Below, in pieces: positions 9,223-18,328 of a stretch of 64,000 bases of DNA (position 1 is the stretch's first letter; the number at the start of each line of letters is the position of its first letter). The position numbers and the translations under genes were made by a program. Where the stretch lies: NCBI RefSeq assembly GCF_050589685.1, contig NZ_JBNGOS010000007.1, positions 1 through 64,000 of the forward strand, written 5' to 3'. This DNA is from Saccharicrinis sp050589685 (GTDB lineage Bacteria > Bacteroidota > Bacteroidia > Bacteroidales > Marinilabiliaceae). The notes under the pieces are model-generated. The model was not told where the DNA came from and did no database searches. It saw nothing but the letters and a program-made list of their open reading frames with translations.

Positions 9223-9855
9223 ATGGATTTAATAGACCGTTTAAAATGGCGTTATGCCACTAAAAAGATGAACGGAACCCAGGTTCCCCAGGAAAAAGTT
9301 GATAAAATTCTGGAAGCAGCTAGGTTGGCCCCAACCTCAAGTGGACTTCAACCTTACGAAATATTGGTGATCACGAATCAGGAAATCAAAGAGAAAATTA
9401 AACCCGTAGCATGGGATCAGGAACAAATTACAGATTGTTCGCACCTTTTGGTTTTTGCGGCATGGGATAATTATACCGAAGAGCGCATTAACAACATGTT
9501 TGATTTAACTAATGAAATTAGAGGTTTTAAAAACGAAGGCTGGGAAAACTACAGGCAGATGCTACTTGGCACTTATCCGCAACGCCCCGCGGAAGAGAAC
9601 TTTGTGCACACAGCCAAACAAGCCTATATTGGTTTTGCCAATATGATTACTGCTGCCGCCTTCGAAGAGGTGGACGCGACCCCTATGGAAGGATTTGATC
9701 CCCATGCAGTTGATGAGATACTAAATTTGAAAGAGAAAAACTTAAGAAGTGTACTTCTTCTGCCATTAGGCTACAGAGAGCCTGAAAGCGATTGGTTGGA
9801 GCCTTTGGTTAAAGTCAGAAAAAACAAAGAAGATTTTATTACGGAAGTAAAATAA
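9223..9855 (+). CDS. NfsB-like nitroreductase, FMN-dependent NAD(P)H oxidoreductase
   Basis: A 210-residue cytosolic flavoprotein of the nitroreductase superfamily. Evidence is the N-terminal RYATKKMNG phosphate-binding segment (about 10-18), RLAPTSSGLQPYEILVI (about 34-50), AKQAYIGFANMITAAAFEEVDATPMEGFDP (about 132-162) and the C-terminal LLLPLGYREPESDW. The length and motifs fit the NfsB/dihydropteridine reductase group, which reduces quinones, nitro compounds and other electrophiles with FMN. The true substrate cannot be read from sequence. It stands alone between the divergent envelope operon and acn, with no clear promoter or terminator. Confidence 0.88.
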   Translation: MDLIDRLKWRYATKKMNGTQVPQEKVDKILEAARLAPTSSGLQPYEILVITNQEIKEKIKPVAWDQEQITDCSHLLVFAAWDNYTEERINNMFDLTNEIRGFKNEGWENYRQMLLGTYPQRPAEENFVHTAKQAYIGFANMITAAAFEEVDATPMEGFDPHAVDEILNLKEKNLRSVLLLPLGYREPESDWLEPLVKVRKNKEDFITEVK

Positions 9856-10147
9856 CAATGTCATCCAATTATTAATTTCAATGTTTTGTTGATGATTATA
9901 CTTGCAAGGCCTTTGGGCTTTGCAACTTTTCTCCAGTCAACCACCTCTTTCCTTCCCTTAAACATTCCCTCCCTATGGTTGTTACAAAATAGACATGACA
10001 AAAAGCAGATTATTTCTATTTTTTACTAATTTTGTTGAACTAGAATAGGTTTCACTTGTACAGTTAGATTAGTTCTTCCTTAAGGAAGAGTCAACCTTCA
10101 AAAAAACCTGCTCAACATTTTAGAAACACTAAAACTTTTAAATAATT

Positions 10148-12406
10148 ATGGCGTTCGACATTGAAATGATTAAGAAAGTGTATGCCCAGATGGGAGCTAA
10201 AGTTGATAAAGCTCGTACTATTTTGGACAAACCCCTAACGCTTACCGAAAAAATTCTTTATGCTCACCTGTCCGAAGATGCGACCGAGGCCTTTACAAGG
10301 GGTGAATCATATGTAAATTTCAACCCTGATCGTGTAGCCATGCAGGACGCTACTGCACAAATGGCTTTATTGCAGTTTATGCAAGCGGGAAAAAATAAAG
10401 CGGCTGTTCCTTCTACGGTTCATGCCGACCACTTGATACAGGCCAAGGTTGACGCTTCTAAAGATTTAGCCACTGCCAAAACCACCAACAAAGAGGTTTA
10501 TGACTTTCTAAGCTCTGTAACAAACCGTTATGGAATTGGATTTTGGAAACCTGGTGCAGGTATAATCCATCAGGTTGTTTTAGAGAATTATGCTTTCCCG
10601 GGTGGAATGATGATTGGTACCGATTCGCACACCGTTAACGCAGGTGGATTAGGGATGATTGCCATTGGCGTTGGAGGAGCAGACGCCGTAGACGTTATGG
10701 CAGGTATGCCCTGGGAACTAAAATTCCCTAAATTAATAGGCGTCAAGCTTACCGGCAAATTAAGTGGCTGGACGGCTCCCAAGGATATTATTTTAAAAGT
10801 TGCAGGAATCCTGACCGTTAAAGGTGGAACTGGTTGTATTGTGGAGTATTTTGGCGAAGGCGCCGAGTCTCTATCCTGCACGGGAAAAGGAACCATCTGC
10901 AACATGGGTGCTGAAATCGGGGCAACAACCTCAACTTTTGGATACGACTTCTCGATGGAGCGATACCTAAGAGCTACCAACCGTCATGATGTGGCAGATG
11001 CCGCAAACGAAGTAAAAGACTTGCTAACAGCAGACAATGAGGTATATGCTGAACCGGAAAAATATTTCGATCAGGTTATTGAAATTAATTTAAATGAACT
11101 GGAGCCGCATCTGAACGGACCTTTTACACCTGACAAAGCTACGCCGATCAGTCAAATGAAAGAAGAGGCTGTGAAAAACGGTTGGCCAACAAAAATTGAA
11201 GTAGGTTTAATCGGCTCTTGCACCAACTCATCGTACGAAGATATTTCCAAAGCCGCATCGGTAGCTGAAGACGCGGTAAAAAAAGGATTAAAGGCTAAAG
11301 CAGAATTTTCCATTACACCCGGATCGGAACAAGTACGATATACCATTGACAGAGATGGCATGGTAGATACATTTAAGAAGATTAATGGCGTTGTTTTTGC
11401 CAACGCTTGCGGACCCTGTATTGGTATGTGGGCTCGAATGGGAGCAGAAAAACAAGAGAAAAATACTATTGTACATTCTTTCAACCGTAATTTTGCCAAA
11501 CGTGCCGATGGCAATCCAAACACCTATGCTTTTGTAGGTTCACCTGAATTAGTGACCGCTTTGGCTATAGCAGGAGATCTAAGATTCAACCCGTTAAAAG
11601 ATAAATTAACCAATGATAAAGGAGAGCAGGTTGCATTAACTCCTCCAACGGGAGACGAACTACCCCCAAGAGGTTTTGATGTTGAAGACCCTGGTTACCA
11701 AGCACCAGCTGCCGATGGTTCTAGTGTTGAAGTGATCGTTTCTCCAGACAGTGACAGACTTCAGTTGCTCACGCCTTTTGCAGAATGGGATGGTGAAAAT
11801 ATTACGGGAGCCAAATTATTGATTAAGGCTGAAGGTAAATGTACCACAGACCATATTTCAATGGCGGGTCCTTGGCTGAAATACAGAGGTCATCTGGATA
11901 ATATCTCTAACAACATGTTGATTGGCGCTGTAAACAAATTCAACGGTGAAACCAACAAAGTAAAGTCGCAACTGACTGGCGAATATGGCGAAGTTCCTGC
12001 AACCCAACGTGCTTATAAAGAAGCTGGCATACCAACCGTTGTTGTGGGCGACCATAACTATGGCGAAGGTTCGTCGCGTGAGCACGCGGCTATGGAACCC
12101 AGACATTTAGGTGTAAAAGTGGTGTTGGTTAAAAGTTTTGCCCGTATCCACGAAACAAACCTTAAAAAACAAGGTATGTTGGGAATTACTTTCGCCAACG
12201 AGGCGGATTATGATAAGATACAAGAGGATGACACATTTAATTTTAAAGACCTGAAAGATTTTGCTCCCGGCAAACCTTTAACTGTCGAGATTATTCATGC
12301 CGATAGAAGTAAAGAAGAAATATTGGCTCACCATACATACAACCTACAGCAAATTGAGTGGTTTAAAAATGGCAGTGCATTGAATTTGATTAAAAAGCAG
12401 AATTAA
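10148..12406 (+). CDS. acn: Aconitate hydratase, mitochondrial type
   Basis: Interconverts citrate and isocitrate in the TCA cycle, using a [4Fe-4S] cluster. The 752-residue protein resembles eukaryotic mitochondrial aconitase more than bacterial AcnA (about 890) or AcnB (about 865). Cluster cysteines are C358 in IGSCTNSS and C421/C424 in ANACGPCIGMW. IGTDSHT (157-162) and the C-terminal swivel domain with DHNYGEGSSREHAA are intact. Citrate synthase and isocitrate dehydrogenase are not in the window. The 290-base region upstream carries a TAATTTTG -7 match at 10027-10034 but no clear -33. A strong terminator follows. Confidence 0.96.
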   Translation: MAFDIEMIKKVYAQMGAKVDKARTILDKPLTLTEKILYAHLSEDATEAFTRGESYVNFNPDRVAMQDATAQMALLQFMQAGKNKAAVPSTVHADHLIQAKVDASKDLATAKTTNKEVYDFLSSVTNRYGIGFWKPGAGIIHQVVLENYAFPGGMMIGTDSHTVNAGGLGMIAIGVGGADAVDVMAGMPWELKFPKLIGVKLTGKLSGWTAPKDIILKVAGILTVKGGTGCIVEYFGEGAESLSCTGKGTICNMGAEIGATTSTFGYDFSMERYLRATNRHDVADAANEVKDLLTADNEVYAEPEKYFDQVIEINLNELEPHLNGPFTPDKATPISQMKEEAVKNGWPTKIEVGLIGSCTNSSYEDISKAASVAEDAVKKGLKAKAEFSITPGSEQVRYTIDRDGMVDTFKKINGVVFANACGPCIGMWARMGAEKQEKNTIVHSFNRNFAKRADGNPNTYAFVGSPELVTALAIAGDLRFNPLKDKLTNDKGEQVALTPPTGDELPPRGFDVEDPGYQAPAADGSSVEVIVSPDSDRLQLLTPFAEWDGENITGAKLLIKAEGKCTTDHISMAGPWLKYRGHLDNISNNMLIGAVNKFNGETNKVKSQLTGEYGEVPATQRAYKEAGIPTVVVGDHNYGEGSSREHAAMEPRHLGVKVVLVKSFARIHETNLKKQGMLGITFANEADYDKIQEDDTFNFKDLKDFAPGKPLTVEIIHADRSKEEILAHHTYNLQQIEWFKNGSALNLIKKQN

Positions 12407-12432
12407 TAAATCCTTTTAATTAAAACAAAAAT

Positions 12433-12463
12433 AACGCAGCTCTTAACGGGCTGCGTTTTTTTA
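12433..12463 (+). terminator. Intrinsic terminator after aconitase
   Basis: The stem AACGCAGC / GCTGCGTT (12433-12440 with 12450-12457) is followed by seven Ts. Confidence 0.88.
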
Positions 12464-12499
12464 TATTCAACTTTTCCTGCCATTTTGTGTTACAGGAAT

Positions 12500-13327
12500 A
12501 TGGAAAACATACAATCAAACATAGCTAGAATGAACACCTGGTTCCAACATCACCCTAAACTTTTGATTGCTCTTTCCGGCGGGGTAGATTCTTGCCTGGT
12601 ATCCTTTTTAGCCCGACAGCAATTGGGCAAAGAAAATGCTGTAGCAGTTATTAGCAACTCGGCAAGTCTGAAAGAAAAAGACTTATCGGATGCCAGATAT
12701 TTTGCCAAGAGTTACGATATCCAATTAATTGAAATTGATGCCAACGAAATTAATGACATCAATTACAGTTCGAATCCTGTGAACCGTTGTTATTATTGCA
12801 AAACCAATCTGTATAAATCCATCCAAGAACTTGCCAATAATTCCTTCCCCGGTTATGAAATAGCAAACGGAAACAATTATGACGATACAGGAGATTATCG
12901 TCCAGGTATGCAGGCTGCGGATGACTTTCATGTATTTAGCCCACTTTTAGAATGTAATATCAACAAGGAAAATATCCGAATGATGAGCAAATATTTTAAC
13001 CTTGAAATATGGGATAAGCCTGCAAGTCCCTGCTTAAGCAGTCGATTCCCCTATGGTGAAAAAATTACAACAGAAAGGTTAAGCATGATAGAAAATGCCG
13101 AAAACCTGTTAAACGCCAATGGGTTTAATGATGTAAGGGTAAGATACAAAAAAGGAAATGCCAGCATAGAAGTCCCGAATGAACAGATCCCCACACTCAA
13201 GTCAATATTCTCAAAAAAATTTCAGCATAAAATATCGGAATTTGGCTTTAACACCGTCAGCATCGATGAGGAAGGATTGGTATCCGGCAAACTGAATCGG
13301 GATATATTCGGAAAAAAAAATAGCTAA
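12500..13327 (+). CDS. larE: LarE-like ATP-dependent sacrificial sulfur transferase
   Basis: LarE adds sulfur from its own cysteine to the pyridinium precursor of the nickel-pincer nucleotide cofactor of lactate racemase. The 275-residue protein has the PP-loop SGGVDS (26-31), a RCYYCK segment (96-101), and PASPCLSSRFPYG with the candidate sulfur-donating cysteine C178. The ATG at 12500 is chosen; a TTG 15 bases earlier is less likely. Its usual partners larA, larB and larC are absent from this window, so it is an orphan here. PP-loop homologues can also serve other sulfur-transfer reactions, so the lactate-racemase role is not certain. Confidence 0.85.
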   Translation: MENIQSNIARMNTWFQHHPKLLIALSGGVDSCLVSFLARQQLGKENAVAVISNSASLKEKDLSDARYFAKSYDIQLIEIDANEINDINYSSNPVNRCYYCKTNLYKSIQELANNSFPGYEIANGNNYDDTGDYRPGMQAADDFHVFSPLLECNINKENIRMMSKYFNLEIWDKPASPCLSSRFPYGEKITTERLSMIENAENLLNANGFNDVRVRYKKGNASIEVPNEQIPTLKSIFSKKFQHKISEFGFNTVSIDEEGLVSGKLNRDIFGKKNS

Positions 13328-13678
13328 ATAGATTATCAAACTATGTAAATTGAAAAATAGATTTTTTATAGTCCGAAATGTTTTATAGGTGGTAAGTCCC
13401 ACATTTTATTTTAACTTTGTACCAAGTAATAGGCAAGAAATATCCTTTCACCTGAATATATTAATATCAGTTGATAGATGAAACCTTCAATGAATTATCA
13501 CTCCCAATAAATTGGGAATAGCTATACAGGTTTGTATTTTAGAAGGTATAAATTCATGATCGTTTCAAGTAATATTAGGTTCTTTCATCACCACCTTATA
13601 AGGCGTTTGACAGTTCACTTTACTCTTTATATTTATTTCTTCATTACTTAATAGTTATTATTCATAAAAATATATTTA
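13328..13678 (+). other. 350-base leader region before the cold-shock gene
   Basis: No gene is seen. A -7-like TAACTTTG lies at 13412-13419 without a clear -33. If it is used, the cold-shock mRNA would have a leader of about 250 bases, a known feature of cold-shock genes. An inverted repeat TCCCAAT-AA-ATTGGGA lies at 13502-13517 inside it. No known riboswitch is recognised. Confidence 0.35.
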
Positions 13679-14122
13679 ATGGGGAGATCTCAAGAAACAT
13701 TTGGCAAAAAAGACAAAGAACAAAAAAGGATGAAAAAGCGTAAAGACAAAGCTTTACGCAAAGAAGAACGAAAAGCTAATTCTTCTGACGGCAGCTTAAA
13801 CAACATGATTGCTTACGTAGATGAAAACGGGATGATTACGGATACTCCGCCGGATTTGACCAAGAAAACAAAGATTAAAGCCGAAAATATAGAAATATCT
13901 GTTCCCAAAAAAGAAGATATTGAAGAACCCATCCGAACAGGTAGGGTTGAGTTCTTTAATCATGACAAAGGATACGGATTTATCAAGGACCTTGACACCC
14001 AGGAAAAATTCTTTGTCCATGTAAACGGATTAATTGACGAAATCGTCGAAGGTAACAAAGTGAATTTCGAGCTTGAAAAGGGGCTAAAGGGGATGAATGC
14101 TGTTCGGGTTAAAAAAATATAA
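13679..14122 (+). CDS. Cold-shock domain protein with basic N-terminal extension
   Basis: A 147-residue nucleic-acid binding protein. The C-terminal 62 residues are a cold-shock (CspA-type OB fold) domain with RNP1 as GYGFI and RNP2 as FFVHV. The first 45 residues are extremely basic and charged (MGRSQETFGKKDKEQKRMKKRK), typical of a Bacteroidota-specific group, and a flexible linker joins them. It likely acts as an RNA chaperone or binds ribosome-associated RNA. It is monocistronic, with a long leader before it and a strong hairpin terminator after it. Confidence 0.92.
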   Translation: MGRSQETFGKKDKEQKRMKKRKDKALRKEERKANSSDGSLNNMIAYVDENGMITDTPPDLTKKTKIKAENIEISVPKKEDIEEPIRTGRVEFFNHDKGYGFIKDLDTQEKFFVHVNGLIDEIVEGNKVNFELEKGLKGMNAVRVKKI

Positions 14123-14137
14123 TCATATTAAAACATA

Positions 14138-14186
14138 AAGAATTGTCTCTGAAAATTCTGGGTTAATAACGAGGCAATTCTTTTTT
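14138..14186 (+). terminator. Intrinsic terminator after the cold-shock gene
   Basis: The 12-bp stem AAGAATTGTCTC / GAGGCAATTCTT (one G-U pair) has a 21-base loop and is followed by a run of Ts. Confidence 0.75.
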
Positions 14187-14216
14187 ACCCGTATTTACAC
14201 GCAACCAACTCGCAGG

Positions 14217-15959
14217 TCACTTTATAATTTCGTTGCCCCTGTTTAATTTGACAAACAGTTTTTCGGTTAATTTTCCCCTACATTTAACCTTTAAATGTGA
14301 AGGGATTTGATCATATACCTCGAAAAAAGCTTCCACGGTTGCAGGAGATGTAAAAACGACTCCTTCGAATCCGTCCAGGTTTTGCTTTACAATTGATTTA
14401 TTTTTAACCACTTGATACAATTGTATTTCGCTCACACGGTTACCTAACCTGCGCAATCCTTTTTGCAGGGTTCCTGTTGATTGATTTGAACAGGGCACCA
14501 ATATATTTTCGCCGCTCACCCTTTGCTTTCCGTACACCTGCAACATACCATCAACAGATTCTTTATCCGATAAAGCACCCACAATCAATCCTTTTTCTTT
14601 CAGCGCTTTCGAAGTAGTCCTCCCAATAGAGTCAATCTGAATACCGGACAAATCCCGAACATCTTTTTCAGACTCAAAGAGCTTTTCAAAGAAATAGTAA
14701 ACCGCATATCTGCCGGAAAAGACAATCCTGTCGTAAGAAGTCAAATTATCAAAAGCTAATTTTGTTTCTTGATCTGGCATAGCAGGTTCAATAGAAATCA
14801 AAGGTGTATGAACCAAATCGGTACGATATTTTATTTCGTCTAATGACGCTCCAGTATACAACCATTTATTTTGCAAACCGGCAAATTCGCCAGCTGTTTT
14901 ACCCACAAAGATTATAGAGGGAGAAGGCAATCCCGATCCTTTTACCTTTAATTCATACAAGTTACCCTTATAGATTTTTTGGCCAGGATTGGAAGCATTA
15001 TGTACCACCGCAACAGGTGTACTCTCCGGCCATCCTTCCGCGATAATCAGTTTTGCTAATCCCTGTTGATTGGAAGCTCCCATAAAAAACACCAAGGTAT
15101 CCGCTTGGGGAATTTTTACCTTATGCATATCATGCGCCGATAAAAACGCAACGGAAGAGGCCAAGGATCTTTCGGTAAAAGGAATTACAGCATTTGCCGC
15201 TGCCGCAAAGGCACTGGAGATGCCTGGTAATATCTCCGCTTTTACCCATCTACTACTCACATAATGATACTCTTCGGCGCCACGTCCAAAAATCATAGGG
15301 TCACCACCTTTCAGCCGTACTACCCATTTTCCTTTAATGGCCTCCTGATACATGAGTTCATTAATCTTCTCCTGATCAAATTTGTGCTGCCCCTTGCGCT
15401 TACCTACATACACCTTTTCAGCACTAAACGTATTGTTTAAATATGCTTCGTTAATTAAGTCGTCGTAGAATATAATGTCGGAGTGACTTAGATTAAATTC
15501 AGTTTTTTTTGTAATTAACCCTTCATCCCCTGGCCCAAAACCGGCTAGCACAACCCTTCCCCAGCTTTTTCGCACATCCTTCAATTCAAAACACTTCTTC
15601 AGTTTTTCGTTTTCTATGCTTCCAACCAGCGCTACCAATTCACTGAGAGGCGAAGATTGGCCCACGCCAATGCCTTTAGAAGGAAGCAGGGCAAAAACAT
15701 CAAGACCCGAAAGCAATGGATATGGAAGTTCCTTTGCTGGCAAAATATACAAATCGGCCTTTTCACCTAAAACTGAATCTTCCAACAACTTGGATACAGG
15801 AGGAAATTCTACCTCCTCCATAGCAATATTTGATTTACGGTTAGTACCTACAGTAAGCAGCTGGTATCCTATTTCGGAGTCCTTTAATATTTGTTGAACC
15901 TCATCAAAAAAAATAATTTTACTGTACTTTCCCTCAATAGCTATCTTAATTTCTTCCAT
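14217..15959 (-). CDS. cobA: Uroporphyrinogen-III C-methyltransferase / uroporphyrinogen-III synthase fusion with degenerate HemC-like N-terminus
   Basis: A 580-residue fusion for sirohaem synthesis. Residues about 134-370 are the SAM-dependent methyltransferase (SUMT) that makes precorrin-2, with GFGPGD (140-145) and RLKGGDPMIFGRG (215-227). Residues about 378-580 look like uroporphyrinogen-III synthase (HemD; FSGRYAVYYFFE, VFTSPATVEAFFE). Residues 1-130 resemble the start of porphobilinogen deaminase (HemC): IKIAIEGKYSKI in place of the RIGTRGSKLA motif and ADLYILPAKELPYPLLSGLDV in place of DIAVHSMKDVP, with key residues lost, so this part is probably a vestige. The precorrin-2 dehydrogenase gene is 23 bases upstream in the same operon. 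Sirohaem serves sulfite or nitrite reductase, neither of which is in the window. Confidence 0.88.
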   Translation of the reverse strand: MEEIKIAIEGKYSKIIFFDEVQQILKDSEIGYQLLTVGTNRKSNIAMEEVEFPPVSKLLEDSVLGEKADLYILPAKELPYPLLSGLDVFALLPSKGIGVGQSSPLSELVALVGSIENEKLKKCFELKDVRKSWGRVVLAGFGPGDEGLITKKTEFNLSHSDIIFYDDLINEAYLNNTFSAEKVYVGKRKGQHKFDQEKINELMYQEAIKGKWVVRLKGGDPMIFGRGAEEYHYVSSRWVKAEILPGISSAFAAAANAVIPFTERSLASSVAFLSAHDMHKVKIPQADTLVFFMGASNQQGLAKLIIAEGWPESTPVAVVHNASNPGQKIYKGNLYELKVKGSGLPSPSIIFVGKTAGEFAGLQNKWLYTGASLDEIKYRTDLVHTPLISIEPAMPDQETKLAFDNLTSYDRIVFSGRYAVYYFFEKLFESEKDVRDLSGIQIDSIGRTTSKALKEKGLIVGALSDKESVDGMLQVYGKQRVSGENILVPCSNQSTGTLQKGLRRLGNRVSEIQLYQVVKNKSIVKQNLDGFEGVVFTSPATVEAFFEVYDQIPSHLKVKCRGKLTEKLFVKLNRGNEIIK

Positions 15960-15982
15960 ATATTTTTTTCGATATCTTAAAA

Positions 15983-16423
15983 TTAACCACGTAAAAACCT
16001 TTTTATTTTATTCCTCAATGCTATGGAAGCTTTTACATCTTTACCATTGGACCCAACTGCAATTGTCAATTCCCCGTGCTTAAAAATAGCCGGTGATACA
16101 AAATCACTATATTCCGCACTGTCTGCCACATTTACCAGGCAACCATATTTTTTACCCTGGTCACTTATTTGGTGATTCAATTCATGGTTGTTTGTGGTTG
16201 CATAAACCAAAAGATGTGACTTTAAATCAGTCTCTACGTAATTTCTTTCCTCTATTTCAACACCCTCTATCTCTTTTACTTCTTCTAAAATACGAGGGGC
16301 GATTACCTTGAAATTTGAGGTGAATCGTTTTAACAAAGTAATTTTATGCAAAGCCACTTTGCCTCCACCAACAATCAAGATCTGTTGCTTACTTACATTT
16401 ATGGATATCGGAAGAAAAGTCAT
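15983..16423 (-). CDS. Precorrin-2 dehydrogenase / sirohydrochlorin ferrochelatase
   Basis: Corresponds to the N-terminal part of CysG or to yeast Met8p: NAD+-dependent oxidation of precorrin-2 and iron insertion to make sirohaem. The 146 residues contain the Rossmann motif VGGGKVALHK (about 18-27), LLVYATTNNHELN, and VNVADSAEYSDFVSPA, which carries the conserved aspartate used in both reactions. Together with the downstream methyltransferase/synthase fusion it completes the uroporphyrinogen-III to sirohaem branch. The short length (no Met8 C-terminal dimerisation extension) is common for free-standing bacterial versions. Confidence 0.9.
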   Translation of the reverse strand: MTFLPISINVSKQQILIVGGGKVALHKITLLKRFTSNFKVIAPRILEEVKEIEGVEIEERNYVETDLKSHLLVYATTNNHELNHQISDQGKKYGCLVNVADSAEYSDFVSPAIFKHGELTIAVGSNGKDVKASIALRNKIKRFLRG

Positions 16424-16602
16424 ACCGCAGAATGAATATTTAACATGGTTTCAGCATATGTTTTGTCGTTCCTCCCCAGTTCAAACTCTGTTTATACCAG
16501 GCTAAGAACTGTCTTTATATAAAAATTGATTACCAGCGACACGCACTGATAATCAATTCCTTTTGTCAGATAACCAATAATAGGTATTTCTATTTGGAAC
16601 AG

Positions 16603-17520
16603 TTAAATTTCGTAGCTGCTTAAATACCTTTCTCCGGTATCAGGCAATACTACCACAATCCGCTTTCCCTTCAACTCCTCACGTTTTGATAATTCCAGCG
16701 CAGCCCAAAGAGCGGCTCCTGAAGAATAACCACACAACAACCCTTCTTCCAAAGCAGCCTTATGGCTAGATTGAACCGCATCCTCGTTTGAAACCTTAAT
16801 CACCTCATCTACCACTTCAACATTTAAGTTTTTGGGAATAAACCCGGCTCCAATACCCTGTATTTTATGAGGGCCCGGCTGTCCGCCTGAAATAACAGGA
16901 GAATCCATTGGCTCGACCGCAACAACCTTTAATTCCGGATTTTTCATTTTCAGTTCCTCTCCCACACCTGTGATAGTACCTCCTGTTCCAACCCCGGCAA
17001 CAAACACATCGATTTTACCATCCGTATCTTTCCAAATCTCCTGGGCTGTAGTACATCTGTGTATCGAAGGATTAGCCGGATTATCAAATTGCTGCGGAAT
17101 GAATGCTTTCTTGTGTTCACTGGCAATTTCCTGCGCTCTTGAGATTGCACCTTTCATGCCCTGAGCAGCAGGAGTGAGAACAAGTTCAGCACCGAATTTT
17201 TTGAGTAACTTTCTTCTTTCAATACTCATACTTTCTGGCATAGTCAAAATTAAACGATACCCCTTTACCGCTGCCACAAAGGCCAATCCAACACCGGTAT
17301 TTCCACTGGTTGGCTCAACAATAACAGTATCTTTATCTAACTTGCCGTTTCTTTCTGCGTCCGCTATCATAGCGTATGCAATTCTATCTTTCACAGAACT
17401 TGCAGGATTATAAAACTCCAGTTTAGCCACAACCTGCGCTCCTCCTTCGTTCATTCGGTTAACCTGCACCAATGGAGTATTTCCAATTAGCTCAATTACA
17501 TTTTCTGCTATACCGCTCAT
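16603..17520 (-). CDS. cysK: Cysteine synthase A (O-acetylserine sulfhydrylase)
   Basis: A PLP enzyme that makes cysteine from O-acetylserine and sulfide. The 305-residue length is typical. The PLP lysine is K44 in SSVKDR, the substrate loop is EPTSGNTGVGLA, the phosphate-binding glycine loop is GVGTGGTITGVG, and the C-terminus is GERYLSSYEI. The ending in isoleucine after YEI is of interest because CysK active sites bind C-terminal Ile peptides of partners, but this is its own terminus. It lies between sirohaem genes and an Rrf2 regulator, all on the minus strand, so it belongs to a sulfur-assimilation block. Confidence 0.95.
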   Translation of the reverse strand: MSGIAENVIELIGNTPLVQVNRMNEGGAQVVAKLEFYNPASSVKDRIAYAMIADAERNGKLDKDTVIVEPTSGNTGVGLAFVAAVKGYRLILTMPESMSIERRKLLKKFGAELVLTPAAQGMKGAISRAQEIASEHKKAFIPQQFDNPANPSIHRCTTAQEIWKDTDGKIDVFVAGVGTGGTITGVGEELKMKNPELKVVAVEPMDSPVISGGQPGPHKIQGIGAGFIPKNLNVEVVDEVIKVSNEDAVQSSHKAALEEGLLCGYSSGAALWAALELSKREELKGKRIVVVLPDTGERYLSSYEI

Positions 17521-17714
17521 AATAATTCGTTTTATTTATTTTCCGATTATAATTAAATTTTAATATGGCTCATGAACCACAATGCCAGCATTACCCTGTT
17601 AAACTTTAATAAGTTCATTCTTCAATCACGATCCAGTTTTTATTGTAAGAACATTTTTAATTCGAAGATACTGGGGCTTCATTCCAATAATTCTCCCGCC
17701 GTTATACGACAAAG

Positions 17715-18143
17715 TTAAATATAGTACATCAAACTCTCGTTTAAATCTTTATACTGCTTTTGAATATCATATATTGTTTTTTCGGATAACACACCGCGCA
17801 CGCCTGCAATGGTCTCATTTAATATTATTGCGACAGCCTTTTGATTACTGGAGATATCCCCTGTAATGTCCAATTCCTTTTTGTAGGAATCTTCCAAACA
17901 ATCAAAAACCATGAGCAACGATATTTCATCCGGTTTATATTTCAACCGATATCCACCTCCTGCACCTTTTTTCACCTCCAACAATCCGGCTTTTTTCAAC
18001 GCAACAGCAATGGCTTCTAAAAATTTCATTGGAATACTGTGCCGCAACGAAATCTGATAAATCCCCATAAACCTTCCCTCACTTAGTTCTGCCAATGCCA
18101 GCAGAAATCTCAATCCATATTCCGTTTTCTTTGAAAATTTCAT
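17715..18143 (-). CDS. Rrf2-family regulator, CymR-like (no Fe-S cysteines)
   Basis: A 142-residue dimeric DNA-binding protein with the Rrf2 winged helix at the N-terminus (MKFSKKTEYGLRFLLALA, then FLEAIAVALKKAGLLEVKKGAGGGYRL). IscR and NsrR use three clustered cysteines to bind an Fe-S cluster; this protein has a single cysteine (FDCLED), so it is not a typical Fe-S sensor. Cysteine-poor Rrf2 proteins include Bacillus CymR, which represses sulfur genes in complex with CysK. The position directly upstream of cysK supports a similar role here, but that is inference. An inverted repeat 36 bases before its start is a candidate autoregulatory site. Confidence 0.85.
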   Translation of the reverse strand: MKFSKKTEYGLRFLLALAELSEGRFMGIYQISLRHSIPMKFLEAIAVALKKAGLLEVKKGAGGGYRLKYKPDEISLLMVFDCLEDSYKKELDITGDISSNQKAVAIILNETIAGVRGVLSEKTIYDIQKQYKDLNESLMYYI

Positions 18144-18178
18144 CTTTTACCTCTATTTTATTAACACATACTTAACCT

Positions 18179-18198
18179 GTATGTATTTAACCATACAA
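18179..18198. promoter_or_regulatory. Inverted repeat upstream of the Rrf2 gene, candidate operator
   Basis: TGTATG-N8-CATACA, centred about 45 bases upstream of the Rrf2 start codon. A weak -7-like sequence (TATACTTG on minus, 18197-18204) overlaps its edge, so a protein bound here would be placed to block transcription. The ligand and the protein are unproven. Confidence 0.4.
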
Positions 18199-18328
18199 GT
18201 ATACTATAAGTTCACGCAAAATAACAGAAACAAATAAATATTTACTAAATTATAGCTACTATATTAATATGATTTATTGGGAATAAAAATTACAAAGTAA
18301 TGATTCTGGTATTGATCAATATTACAAA

